A stretch of 27,505 nucleotides of DNA from Bacillota bacterium (lineage in GTDB: Bacteria; Bacillota; Clostridia; Christensenellales; SZUA-584): NCBI GenBank assembly GCA_023459495.1, contig JAEWTL010000034.1, positions 1 through 27,505 on the forward strand, written 5' to 3'. This document shows, one piece after another, positions 1 to 8,895 of this stretch. A program made the position numbers and the translations under genes. Below the pieces are notes generated by a model, which did no database searches, had not been told where the DNA came from, and saw only the letters and a program-made list of their open reading frames with translations. Within the stretch, counting starts at the first letter, position 1; every line of letters begins with the position of its first letter.

Positions 1-467
1 CATAGAAAGAATTTAAATCCGAATGTAATATGACGCGCTCCAAATTATCGCCTCCACAATATGAACGTATGTTCTATATTATGAGCGCAAAGAGATTTGA
101 ATTCAATGTAAAAATACTGGCAATAAAATTTCTCTTGATTTCTTTATTTATACTGCTGAAAACAATAGGAATATGTTGGAGAAATATGAAAAATGAGTTA
201 TTATTACAATAAATCAATTTATAATGAAGTTCGTTCAACAGCAGGTTTTAATCTTAGGAAAAGCGAAGTTCGCACGATGGAATATTTTAGCAATTATACG
301 CAATTCGTCTAACGACAGGTTTTACCTAATGGGCAGTTGATGCAAAAGAGCATCATAGCAAATTCGGGGAAGATCATAATAAATCGCCTTAGTAGAAATA
401 CTGCCTATTTAGGGAATGCATATTTCCAATATAACGCGAGGCCGACTAAAGTAGAATTGATCTATCG
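1..467. other. AT-rich gap with no convincing gene; one imperfect direct repeat
   Basis: No open frame here has a good ribosome binding site or a recognisable product. A frame from about base 30 to 212 would give 60 residues with one hydrophobic stretch, but nothing marks its start, so I leave it uncalled. The visible structure is a pair of 21-base imperfect direct repeats at 230-250 and 304-324, 17 of 21 bases identical, each starting TTCG, then three pyrimidines, then AAC, and ending CAGGTTTTA. The promoter of the first gene should lie near the right end of this stretch, but I see no clear -35/-10 pair. Confidence 0.5.
230..324 (+). repeat. Imperfect 21-base direct repeat pair
   Basis: Copies at 230-250 and 304-324 share TTCGT, AAC and CAGGTTTTA at matching positions and differ at four bases. 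Both contain TTCG-YYY-AAC, which recurs in the gaps around the methyltransferase gene near 15.9 and 16.6 kb. The function is unknown; a recombination remnant or protein-binding site is possible. Confidence 0.5.
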
Positions 468-481
468 AAGGAGACGATATT

Positions 482-2218
482 ATGAATATTAAACCATATG
501 ATAAAACAATTAGAGATCTTCTTGGCTCTAAAAGACAATTTGTGATTCCTCGCTTTCAAAGAGAATACTCGTGGGAAAAAAAGAATTATCAAGAATTTTT
601 TGAGGATATGGTTGGAAATCTTGTACTTACCGGAGGAAAAGTCTCTTCCAGTCAATATTTTCTTGGTACTATGCTTTTTATCGGCAATTTTACGGAAGGT
701 ACAGATCAAGAAATACAAGTTGTCGATGGGCAGCAAAGATTAACGACTATTACGATTCTATTCTCTGCATTGTCGGATCGCTTTCTTACATTAGGAGAGC
801 CCACCTTAAGTAAACAAATTTTTACTTACATAATGACAGAAGATGATGACGGAAATGAAGTGCGTATTTTAAAGAGTAAAACCAATTACCCTTTTTTTGC
901 CTACTTTATTCAAGATAAAGAAAAGAAAACAAAGCAAGAAGCCAATAGTGATGAAGAGAGTTGTATCAAAGAAGCATATGATTATTTTATGTCTCAACTA
1001 AAAAGTGATAGACTGAAAACCCTCCTAAAACTTAAACACGGAAGTGTAGAGATTGATTTTTTATCTGAAGTTGATATTTTAAAGGCCATACGTGACCAAG
1101 TACTCAATTCAACTTTTGTTTCAATTTCTACCACAGATAAGGAACAAGCAAATAAAATTTTCGAGATTCTTAATGCCAAAGGAAAGCGTCTTGCAGATAT
1201 TGATTTAATTAAGAATAAGATATTTGAAGTATTAAAAAAACAGGAACCCGCAGATTTTGCTGAAGAGAGTTGGAAGCAGATTAAGTCAACATTAAATGGT
1301 GGAAAAGAAACAGTAGGTATTGCAACATTTTATCGGCATTTTTGGATTTCAAAATATAAGAAAACATATTCAAACAAATTATACGATGAATTTAATTCTA
1401 CCATTTCTAAAACAGAAACTTCATATAGACAATTTTTAAATGATATGTTACTTAACGGGAAAATTTACATGAAAATTGTGAACCCAAGAAGAGGTGATTA
1501 TGAAAATCGCAAGGAATACTATTGGCTTGTTCAAAGCCTAAATGCTTTAAATAATTATTTTAATGTTGTACAGATTAGGATCGCTTTACTGGCTTTATTT
1601 GATCTTAAAGACAGAGAAATTATAGATCTAAAAACACTCAAAACAGCTATAGTATATTTGGAAAATTTTCATTTTGCTTATAATGCAATTATTAGTGGTA
1701 GAGCTAATAGACTAGAAAAAATCTACTCCACTTTTGCCATTGCCCTTCGAAAGGCCACCAACAAGGTAGATGCGAAGGAAATTATCAACGACAGGCTATT
1801 TGATCCCCTTGAGAAACTATTTCCATCTTTCGAAGACTTTTGTAGAAAATTTATAACTTTGACTTATTCAAAAACAGAGAATCCATCAAATGTAAAAACA
1901 AAATATGCAATAAATAAGTTAAATTGCTATTATTCACACAAAGAAATTTTTGAAGATGACGGTAGTATTGAGCATTTGGTCCCAGAGGCCGAAGGTGAGC
2001 ATGCTTTTGGAATTGGAAATCTTATTCTTTTAGAGCAAAAGATTAACTCTGACGCAGGGGCATTAGAGTATATAAAAAAGCAAACATTCTATGCCCAATC
2101 GAACTATACATGGATAAAACAATTTTGCCGAGATCACCCGACTTGGGATGAGACCATGCTAAGTGAACGTGCAGTAGAAATGGCAAAACTCTATTATGAA
2201 AAAATAATGGGAAGATAA
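482..2218 (+). CDS. GmrSD-like DUF262/DUF1524 protein (first copy)
   Basis: This 578-residue protein has the two hallmarks of single-chain GmrSD-type enzymes. The N-terminal DUF262 domain shows IPRFQREYSW at residues 22-31 and VDGQQR at 81-86, the ParB/Srx-like nucleotide-binding signature. Near the C-terminus is a DUF1524 HNH-type nuclease motif, IEHLVP at 496-501 with H498, followed by GNL at 512-514. GmrSD enzymes are type IV, modification-dependent restriction enzymes that use a nucleotide and cut glucosylated or otherwise modified phage DNA; the target of this one cannot be read from sequence. The start is set by AAGGAG at 468-473. The gene is AT-rich (16 of 60 bases are G+C at 1201-1260) and is separated by 178 bases from the next operon, so it may be its own transcription unit. 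Confidence 0.9.
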   Translation: MNIKPYDKTIRDLLGSKRQFVIPRFQREYSWEKKNYQEFFEDMVGNLVLTGGKVSSSQYFLGTMLFIGNFTEGTDQEIQVVDGQQRLTTITILFSALSDRFLTLGEPTLSKQIFTYIMTEDDDGNEVRILKSKTNYPFFAYFIQDKEKKTKQEANSDEESCIKEAYDYFMSQLKSDRLKTLLKLKHGSVEIDFLSEVDILKAIRDQVLNSTFVSISTTDKEQANKIFEILNAKGKRLADIDLIKNKIFEVLKKQEPADFAEESWKQIKSTLNGGKETVGIATFYRHFWISKYKKTYSNKLYDEFNSTISKTETSYRQFLNDMLLNGKIYMKIVNPRRGDYENRKEYYWLVQSLNALNNYFNVVQIRIALLALFDLKDREIIDLKTLKTAIVYLENFHFAYNAIISGRANRLEKIYSTFAIALRKATNKVDAKEIINDRLFDPLEKLFPSFEDFCRKFITLTYSKTENPSNVKTKYAINKLNCYYSHKEIFEDDGSIEHLVPEAEGEHAFGIGNLILLEQKINSDAGALEYIKKQTFYAQSNYTWIKQFCRDHPTWDETMLSERAVEMAKLYYEKIMGR

Positions 2219-2275
2219 ATTTATAAATAGCAAAGCTGGTTTAACCGGGGGAGCCCATAATATTTTCATAAGGGA

Positions 2276-2301
2276 CAAGCCAGAGAATCTCTTCTGGGCT
2301 T
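2276..2301 (+). other. Hairpin in the gap before the helicase operon
   Basis: AAGCCAGA pairs with TCTGGGCTT (one bulged G) around an eight-base loop. It is followed by AACATAAAAAT rather than a run of T, so it is a poor rho-independent terminator for the preceding gene. The right arm runs into GCTTAACATA, which resembles the repeat around the methyltransferase gene at 15.9-16.6 kb. Confidence 0.4.
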
Positions 2302-2336
2302 AACATAAAAATGGGCATTGTAATTATAAAGAGAGC

Positions 2337-2364
2337 TTGAGGTTGCAGACTCCGAGTATATTAT
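2337..2364 (+). promoter_or_regulatory. Possible promoter of the helicase/type III operon
   Basis: TTGAGG at 2337-2342 and TATTAT at 2359-2364 are 16 bases apart, a plausible sigma-A-type pair, 32 bases before the helicase start. The region is AT-rich, so chance matches are likely. It is proposed because the operon needs a promoter in this 178-base gap. Confidence 0.3.
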
Positions 2365-2396
2365 AAAATTAGGCTTGATCTTACGGGGATATTTAT

Positions 2397-5300
2397 ATGG
2401 AATTATTCAATAATACAACAAAGGTTGTTCGGGACGATTTAGAAAAGATAATAACTCCTGGTAGTAAAGTTTCTATTGCCGCAGCATGTTTTTCAATTTA
2501 CGCTTTTCAGCATCTAAAAGATCAACTACAATCAATCAGCGAACTACAATTTATTTTTACATCTCCTACATTTATTGCTGAAAAAACGCCTAAAGAAAAG
2601 CGGGAGTTTTATATTCCGCGGTTAAATCGAGAAAAAAGTATCTATGGCACCGAATTCGAAGTAAAGTTGCGCAATGAGTTATCTCAGAAGGCTATTGCAA
2701 AAGAATGTGCCGCCTGGATACAAAAGAAAGTAAAATTTCAGTCTAATATCACGCGAAATGGCATGAATAATTTTCTTTGCGTCGAAAATCAAGATGATTG
2801 TTATACTTACATGCCGTTAAATAGTTTTACTACGGTTGATTTGGGTTGTGAGCGTAGCAACAATATCAGCAATATGGTGACAAGAATGGAATCCCCGTCC
2901 AGCTTGTCTTTTTTAGAGTTGTTTAAAAATGTCTGGAACGATGCGACTAAGATGCAGGACGTCACTGAAGATGTAATAGAATTCATATCTGCAGTATATC
3001 AGGAAAACTCTGCCGAGCTCATATACTTTATGACGCTGTATAACATTTTTAGCGAATTTCTCGAAGATATTTCTGAAGATGTTTTACCGAATGAGGCCAC
3101 CGGTTTCAAAGACAGCATTATTTGGAATAAGCTATATAACTTTCAGAAAGACGCCGCGCTTAGCATTATTAATAAATTAGAACAATACAACGGATGTATT
3201 CTGGCCGATAGTGTCGGCTTGGGTAAAACCTTTACTGCCCTAGCCGTAATAAAATATTATGAGGGAAGAAATAAAAATGCACTTGTTCTTTGCCCCAAAA
3301 AGTTAAAAGACAATTGGATAACCTATCGCGGGAACCTTATAAACAATCCTCTTTCAAAGGATCGACTACGGTATGATATTTTATATCATACCGATCTTTC
3401 GCGTGAGCGTGGGGATACAATTATGGGCTTGCCGATAGATCGCATCAACTGGGGTAATTACGACCTGGTTGTAATTGATGAAAGCCATAATTTTAGAAAT
3501 GGCGGCGAACTAAGCGGCGAAGATAACGAAAAAGAAAACCGTTATCTACGATTACTTAACAAGGTTATTCGAGCTGGCGTTCAAACGAAGGTTCTTATGC
3601 TTTCTGCAACACCGGTCAATAATCGATTTTATGATTTGCGCAATCAGCTTGCGCTGGCCTACGAAGGCCAGGCAGAGCGTATTAATAGCAAATTAAATAT
3701 AAAAGCAGACATAGATGCGATTTTTCGCAATGCGCAAAAGGTCTTCAATGCTTGGAGCAAGCGACCATCGGAAATTCGTACAACATCAGCATTGCTATCC
3801 GAATTGGATTTTGACTTCTTTGAAGTATTAGATAGCGTAACCATTGCCCGTTCTCGCAAACATATTCAGCGATATTATGACACCACAGAGATCGGAAATT
3901 TCCCTACCCGAAACAAACCTGTTTCTCTTCGCCCGAAGCTAACGGACAAACCCAATGCAATAAATTACCGCGAGGTGTATGCGCAAATTGCCTCGTTGAA
4001 TCTTTCGATATATACTCCTTCAACCTACATACTTCCCAGCAAGGTTGACAAGTATATTGATCCAGATTGCAAACATTCCAGAACCATCTCTCAATCTGGG
4101 CGTGAACTCGGCATCCGTCGCTTGATGAGCATTAACCTGCTAAAACGTATGGAAAGCTCGGTACATTCCTTTAAGCTGACCATCAAACGCATTTTTAGCT
4201 TGTACTATGACACCTTAGAACAAATTGCTGCTTTTCAGCCCGGCATGTGTATTGATGTACAGGATGTGGCTGAGGCTCCTGATCTTGATTTTGACGATCA
4301 AAATATTGATTCTTATTCGGTTGGTAAGAAGTTTAAAATTGATCTGCGTGACATGGATTATCTCTCGTGGCAGCGCGATTTAAAAGCCGATCTTGATGTG
4401 TTGGAGAGGCTGCTCTGCTTGGTGGATGACATTACGCCGGAATACGATTTTAAGTTGGGTCAATTAATGCAGGCGGTCTCAGAAAAGATTGAAAAACCGA
4501 TTAATCCGGGTAACAAGAAGATTATAATCTTTACAGCGTTTTCGGATACTGCGGAATATCTTTATGATAACGTTAGTGCCTTTGTCAAAGATAAATATAG
4601 CCTTAACACCGCTTTGATAACCGGCACAGTGGACGGCAGAACAACAATTCCGCGTTTTCCACCGAATCTAAATGATATTCTCACCTGCTTTTCTCCCGTT
4701 TCAAAAGAAAAAACACTCATTATGCCCAATGACCGTAATGAGATTGACATTCTTATTGCGACCGACTGCATTTCCGAAGGTCAAAACCTGCAGGATTGTG
4801 ATTATCTAGTTAACTACGATATTCACTGGAACCCAGTACGGATAATCCAGCGCTTTGGACGAATAGACCGAATTGGCAGCAAGAATAAGGTTATTCAGCT
4901 GGTGAACTTTTGGCCGGATTTAACGCTAGACGACTACATCAACCTTAAAGAACGCGTGGAAGCGCGCATGCGCATTTCTGTCATGACGTCCACAGGTGAT
5001 GACGATTACATCAACCCAGATGAAAAGGGCGATTTGCAATACCGCCGTGAGCAATTGGAGAAGCTGCAATCTGAAGTGGTCGATTTAGAAGAAATGAATT
5101 CCGGAATTTCCATTCTGGACTTAGGCCTTAACGAATTTCGTATGGATTTACTTGCTTACATAAAAGAGCATCCCGGACTTGACCGCATGCCCGCTGGCAT
5201 TCATGCTGTTGTTCGGGGTGAAAAACCTGGCGTTATCTTTGTCCTCAAAAATATCAATTCTAAAATAAACATTGCAAACCAGAACCGCCTGCATCCATTT

Positions 5301-5627
5301 TATATGGTGTTTATCGGTGAGGATGGTGAGGTTCTCTGCAACCATTTGCAACCAAAGGATACGCTAGATGCTATGCGTCTCCTTTCCCGTGGGAAGACCC
5401 AGCCCGATTTGTCCACCTGCCATGCGTTCAATGCTAAAACCCGCGATGGGCGTGATATGCGCACCATATCAAAGCTACTGGAACAGGCCATCGCTTCAAT
5501 TATCAGCGTCAAGGAAGAAAGCGACATCGACAGCTTTTTTGGTAGCGGGCAAACAACCTTTTTAACCGGAAGTGCAAACGGACTAGACGATTTTGAATTG
5601 ATTTGCTTTATGGTGGTGATTGCATGA
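2397..5627 (+). CDS. SNF2-type helicase with PLD-like N-terminal region
   Basis: A 1076-residue superfamily 2 helicase/translocase. Residues 1 to about 190 resemble the phospholipase-D-like domain found at the front of this helicase family, but no HxKxxxxD catalytic motif is visible, so that domain is probably not a nuclease. The motor follows: Walker A GLGKT at 274-278 (K277), DESH at 361-364, SATP at 403-406, and the C-terminal lobe with ATDCISEGQNL and QRFGRIDR at 818-825 (motif VI). Such proteins move on double-stranded DNA using ATP. The gene is followed by a DUF4391 gene with an ATGA overlap and heads the operon containing Mod and Res, so a role in restriction or phage-DNA handling is likely, as with the SNF2 helicase of DISARM systems. 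The ribosome binding site (GGGGA near 2384) is weak. Confidence 0.88.
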   Translation: MELFNNTTKVVRDDLEKIITPGSKVSIAAACFSIYAFQHLKDQLQSISELQFIFTSPTFIAEKTPKEKREFYIPRLNREKSIYGTEFEVKLRNELSQKAIAKECAAWIQKKVKFQSNITRNGMNNFLCVENQDDCYTYMPLNSFTTVDLGCERSNNISNMVTRMESPSSLSFLELFKNVWNDATKMQDVTEDVIEFISAVYQENSAELIYFMTLYNIFSEFLEDISEDVLPNEATGFKDSIIWNKLYNFQKDAALSIINKLEQYNGCILADSVGLGKTFTALAVIKYYEGRNKNALVLCPKKLKDNWITYRGNLINNPLSKDRLRYDILYHTDLSRERGDTIMGLPIDRINWGNYDLVVIDESHNFRNGGELSGEDNEKENRYLRLLNKVIRAGVQTKVLMLSATPVNNRFYDLRNQLALAYEGQAERINSKLNIKADIDAIFRNAQKVFNAWSKRPSEIRTTSALLSELDFDFFEVLDSVTIARSRKHIQRYYDTTEIGNFPTRNKPVSLRPKLTDKPNAINYREVYAQIASLNLSIYTPSTYILPSKVDKYIDPDCKHSRTISQSGRELGIRRLMSINLLKRMESSVHSFKLTIKRIFSLYYDTLEQIAAFQPGMCIDVQDVAEAPDLDFDDQNIDSYSVGKKFKIDLRDMDYLSWQRDLKADLDVLERLLCLVDDITPEYDFKLGQLMQAVSEKIEKPINPGNKKIIIFTAFSDTAEYLYDNVSAFVKDKYSLNTALITGTVDGRTTIPRFPPNLNDILTCFSPVSKEKTLIMPNDRNEIDILIATDCISEGQNLQDCDYLVNYDIHWNPVRIIQRFGRIDRIGSKNKVIQLVNFWPDLTLDDYINLKERVEARMRISVMTSTGDDDYINPDEKGDLQYRREQLEKLQSEVVDLEEMNSGISILDLGLNEFRMDLLAYIKEHPGLDRMPAGIHAVVRGEKPGVIFVLKNINSKINIANQNRLHPFYMVFIGEDGEVLCNHLQPKDTLDAMRLLSRGKTQPDLSTCHAFNAKTRDGRDMRTISKLLEQAIASIISVKEESDIDSFFGSGQTTFLTGSANGLDDFELICFMVVIA

Positions 5628-6253
5628 TTACTTTTCCCGGGACAACAGCCATTGGGCGCATTCTGCCAAAAGAGGCATTCTATAAGCGTCTGACGCTTAG
5701 CACTGAGCTAAAAGAGAAATTCGTCAGTGACATCAAACGCATAGTATTGCTTAATTCGCTGACCTCGACCACTTTGCGCCTGGAACCCAGCGAAAGTATT
5801 AGGGAAATTCTTGTGATCGCAGTTGAATTAAAGATACAGGCTATCGATACCAGAATTTTAGATAATATTGCGCGGCAAAACCAACATAAGCTAATTTTTT
5901 TGTTGCGTTTTGAGGAGCAAGGGCAGCTCGCTTTATGTTATAATAATAAATTGTACAGTACACAGTGGAAACCGCTGGAAACTTTAGCACTAGTTGCAAA
6001 GGGCTTTACACTTGACACCGTATGGGACAATTTTTTGGAACAGATTATTTTGGCTGGAAAAGAAGACTGCCCGCGCACAGATTTGACCTTAGACCGACGC
6101 ATTCAACGTTATGAAGCCATACAGAAGCTTCAAAAGGAACTTGATAAGGCTGAAAAGCTAGCACGCGCAGAGAAACAGCCGAAAAAACGGTTTGAGCTGT
6201 ATCAGCAAGTACAAGAGCTAGAGAAAAGGCGGGAAAAGCTAATATGCATGTAA
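5624..6253 (+). CDS. DUF4391 family protein
   Basis: A 209-residue protein starting at the ATG that overlaps the helicase stop in ATGA. A longer frame back to 5603 exists but would lie inside the helicase gene without a site for ribosome binding. The N-terminus (FPGTTAIGRILPKEAFY) and the lysine/glutamate-rich helical C-terminus (about residues 155-207, probably a coiled coil) match my memory of DUF4391, a family of unknown function that regularly follows this helicase type in restriction-like loci. The four-base overlap suggests translational coupling and perhaps a complex with the helicase. No catalytic motif is visible. Confidence 0.75.
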   Translation: MITFPGTTAIGRILPKEAFYKRLTLSTELKEKFVSDIKRIVLLNSLTSTTLRLEPSESIREILVIAVELKIQAIDTRILDNIARQNQHKLIFLLRFEEQGQLALCYNNKLYSTQWKPLETLALVAKGFTLDTVWDNFLEQIILAGKEDCPRTDLTLDRRIQRYEAIQKLQKELDKAEKLARAEKQPKKRFELYQQVQELEKRREKLICM

Positions 6254-6972
6254 AAATGGAACTGAATATCCCACCTCATTTTTTTGATTCTGCAAATGAC
6301 GAGAATAATTTTGAGTCTGTCTCAGAACGAATCGCCAAAGCCTTCCTTATAGAAATATTAAAGGAAGAAGAAATAAAAAAAGGCAACCCAGAAATACATG
6401 AACCTGACTATGTATCAGATTTCAAAGGATACGAAGTAACTTTTGCCATTAAAGCCTCTTTAGTACCACAACTAAAAGGCATTAAGACATTGGATTCGTC
6501 TAGTTATAATATCGAAGACTCCCTTATTAATGATATAACCGCAGCAATAAAACGCAAGGCAGATAAAAACTATTCTTGTACCCCCAGTTTGGTGGTAATT
6601 ACATTAAGCCCGTTGTTATCATGGTATTATCCTTTGTTCATAAAACCAGATCCACTTTCAGAAATTGCGTGGGGTACTATGGTTAAACGGCGAGATGAGT
6701 TTTTTGACAAACTCTATTCAACTTACATTAGTAATCACCGGTTCGAAAATATATTTCTTATTCAACCCACTCATGATGAACATTTTGTTTTATTTGATAT
6801 TAAGAATTTTGGCAGCTTTTCAGATGCAGACTTTATAAAGAAAGTCGGAGTGAAAAGGAAAAAAGCTTTTCCAGTATGCAAAGTGATTAACGTTGAACAT
6901 GGCAATTTCCCGATTATATATGAAACTACAATCGTTATTTACGAGGAGGAATCTCTTAATGGACAAGCTTAA
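6244..6972 (+). CDS. Unknown protein, possible PD-(D/E)XK-like fold
   Basis: I do not recognise a named family for this 242-residue protein. It starts with MHVKMELNIP and overlaps the DUF4391 gene by 10 bases; ATG at 6256 is an alternative start. AGGCGGGA at about 6227-6234 could serve as ribosome binding site. Around residues 52-66 the pattern EPDYVSDFKGYEVTFAIK (D, then about ten residues, then EVT) resembles the catalytic strand of some restriction-endonuclease-like proteins in which the usual lysine has moved; this is only a pattern match. It is more AT-rich than its neighbours (18 of 60 bases G+C at 6481-6540) and sits where many related operons go straight to the methyltransferase, so it may be a later insertion. 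It overlaps mod by 14 bases. Confidence 0.6.
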   Translation: MHVKMELNIPPHFFDSANDENNFESVSERIAKAFLIEILKEEEIKKGNPEIHEPDYVSDFKGYEVTFAIKASLVPQLKGIKTLDSSSYNIEDSLINDITAAIKRKADKNYSCTPSLVVITLSPLLSWYYPLFIKPDPLSEIAWGTMVKRRDEFFDKLYSTYISNHRFENIFLIQPTHDEHFVLFDIKNFGSFSDADFIKKVGVKRKKAFPVCKVINVEHGNFPIIYETTIVIYEEESLNGQA

Positions 6973-8893
6973 AATGCATAGCGCTGATAAGATGAATGAA
7001 CATATAGAGCAAATTGCGGCAATGTTTCCAAACTGCGTAACGGAAGTGATAAAAAACGGCAAGGTTTGCCACGCAATAGATTTTGACGTTCTGCGTCAGG
7101 AGCTTTCTGATGTGGTGGTGGATGGGCCTGCTGAACGATACCAGTTTACATGGCCGGAAAAGCGTAAAAGCATTTTAGCTGCTAATGCGCCAATTACCAA
7201 AACTCTGCGCCCCTGCCGTGAAGAAAGCGTGAATTTTGAAGCCACCGAAAACCTTTATGTTGAGGGCGATAATCTGGACGCCTTAAAGCTGCTGCAAGAA
7301 ACCTACCTAGGTAAGGTCAAGATGATTTACATAGACCCGCCCTACAACACAGGCAACGACTTTGTGTATGATGATGACTTTGCCGAAAACGCCGAAGACT
7401 ACATGGGGCGCAGCGGTGACTATGACGACGAAGGCAATCGCCTTGTTAAAAATACCGACACCAACGGGCGCTTTCACACAGACTGGCTAAATATGATTTA
7501 CCCCCGCATAAAGCTAGCAAAAGATTTGCTAACCGATGATGGGGTTATTTTTATTAGTATTGATGAAAATGAAATAAACAACTTACGCAAGTGCTGTGAC
7601 GAAATTTTTGGCTCCATGCATTTTATTGCACAAATAACTTTATTATGTAATCCAAAAGGGCGGTCACAAGATAAGTACATTGCAAATTGCCATGAATATG
7701 TTCTGATCTATTCAAAATGCGATCTTGCGGCAGGAAGTGTTTCAGTGTCAAAAACAAAAGAAGAAATAGAGAAAGATTACCAATTGAGAGATATAAATGG
7801 GCACGTATACAGAGAATTAGAGTTGAGAAATACTCATCGAGATTTTGGAAAGTTTAATCGTCCGAAATTGTGGTACCCGATTTATGTTTTATGCAATGGC
7901 TCTGTATCACTATCTGCGAGTAAAGATAGTATTGAAGTATATCCTATCTGGGATGATGGCTTCGAAGGCTGTTGGACTTGGGGCGCTGATAAAGCGAGAA
8001 AAGAAATAAATATGTTGGTCGGAAAACATGTGTCGGGTAAATGGAAGATTTACCGGAAGGCATATGCGTTTGAGAACAGTCAGGCTCCATTAAAACAAGT
8101 TAAATCTATCTGGAATGAAAATTTGTTTTATACTGAAAGAGGCCAAAACGCAATCAGCAATTTGTTTGGAACTAAAGAAAAACTTTTTCAGGCACCCAAG
8201 GCTATTGCTATGATTAAACAATGTATTCAGATGTCACAAAGCAAAAGCGCCATTGTCCTCGATTTTTTCTCTGGTTCTGCCACCACTGCCCACGCTGTTA
8301 TGCAGCTCAATGCCGAAGACGGCGGTAATCGCAAGTTTATTATGGTGCAATTGCCTGAAGAAACAGACGAAAAAAGCGAAGCTTATAAGGCGGGCTATAA
8401 AAACATCTGCGAAATTGGCAAAGAACGCATTCGCCGTGCAGGCAAAAAAATCAAGGGCGAGGCGGGAGAAGCTGCAAAGAATCTAGATATTGGTTTCCGC
8501 GTGTTAAAAGTTGATTCCACTAACATGAAGGACGTGTATTACAACCCAGCTGAAATTCAGCAATCCACCCTATTCACTTTGGCAGATAATATTAAGCCCG
8601 ACCGCACACCAGAGGATTTGCTGTTCCAGATCATGCTGGATTTGGGTGTGCTACTTTCAAGCAAAATAGAACAGGTAACAATCGGCGGCAAAACGGTCTA
8701 TAACGTTGCCGACGGTTATTTGCTTGCTTGTTTTGATGAAGCTGTTACCGATGAAGTGGTTACTGCCATTGCCAAACGCAAGCCCTATTATTTTGTCATG
8801 CGCGACAGTTCTCTTGCTGGTGACAGTGTAGCCACTAACTTTGAACAGATTTTTGCTACCTACAGCCCCACAACCATAAGGAAGGTGCTGTAG
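6959..8893 (+). CDS. mod: Type III restriction-modification methyltransferase subunit (Mod)
   Basis: A 644-residue beta-class DNA adenine N6-methyltransferase. The catalytic motif DPPYNTGND begins at residue 126 (DPPY 126-129) and the S-adenosylmethionine motif DFFSGSATT comes later, at 435-443, the order typical of the beta class. The segment between them (about 200-430) should hold the target recognition domain. In type III systems Mod both methylates one strand and supplies sequence recognition to Res. The start at 6959 is set by AGGAGGA just upstream (6943-6949); a frame back to 6893 has no such site. The presumed recognition segment is AT-rich (17 of 60 G+C at 7741-7800) against 29 of 60 at 7261-7320 and 28 of 60 at 8401-8460, consistent with domain exchange. 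No simple-sequence tract that could drive phase variation is visible. Confidence 0.93.
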   Translation: MDKLKMHSADKMNEHIEQIAAMFPNCVTEVIKNGKVCHAIDFDVLRQELSDVVVDGPAERYQFTWPEKRKSILAANAPITKTLRPCREESVNFEATENLYVEGDNLDALKLLQETYLGKVKMIYIDPPYNTGNDFVYDDDFAENAEDYMGRSGDYDDEGNRLVKNTDTNGRFHTDWLNMIYPRIKLAKDLLTDDGVIFISIDENEINNLRKCCDEIFGSMHFIAQITLLCNPKGRSQDKYIANCHEYVLIYSKCDLAAGSVSVSKTKEEIEKDYQLRDINGHVYRELELRNTHRDFGKFNRPKLWYPIYVLCNGSVSLSASKDSIEVYPIWDDGFEGCWTWGADKARKEINMLVGKHVSGKWKIYRKAYAFENSQAPLKQVKSIWNENLFYTERGQNAISNLFGTKEKLFQAPKAIAMIKQCIQMSQSKSAIVLDFFSGSATTAHAVMQLNAEDGGNRKFIMVQLPEETDEKSEAYKAGYKNICEIGKERIRRAGKKIKGEAGEAAKNLDIGFRVLKVDSTNMKDVYYNPAEIQQSTLFTLADNIKPDRTPEDLLFQIMLDLGVLLSSKIEQVTIGGKTVYNVADGYLLACFDEAVTDEVVTAIAKRKPYYFVMRDSSLAGDSVATNFEQIFATYSPTTIRKVL

Positions 8894-8895
8894 GT

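Noticed and set aside
30..212. 60-residue frame with a hydrophobic stretch at the left edge
   Set aside because: No ribosome binding site, no family, and AT-rich sequence gives such frames easily.
2397..5627. DISARM system
   Set aside because: The helicase alone fits, but genes with DUF1998 (drmA/drmB) are missing and Mod/Res are of type III.
6959..8893. Phase-variable mod through a simple-sequence tract
   Set aside because: No tandem short repeat or long homopolymer is present in or before the gene.
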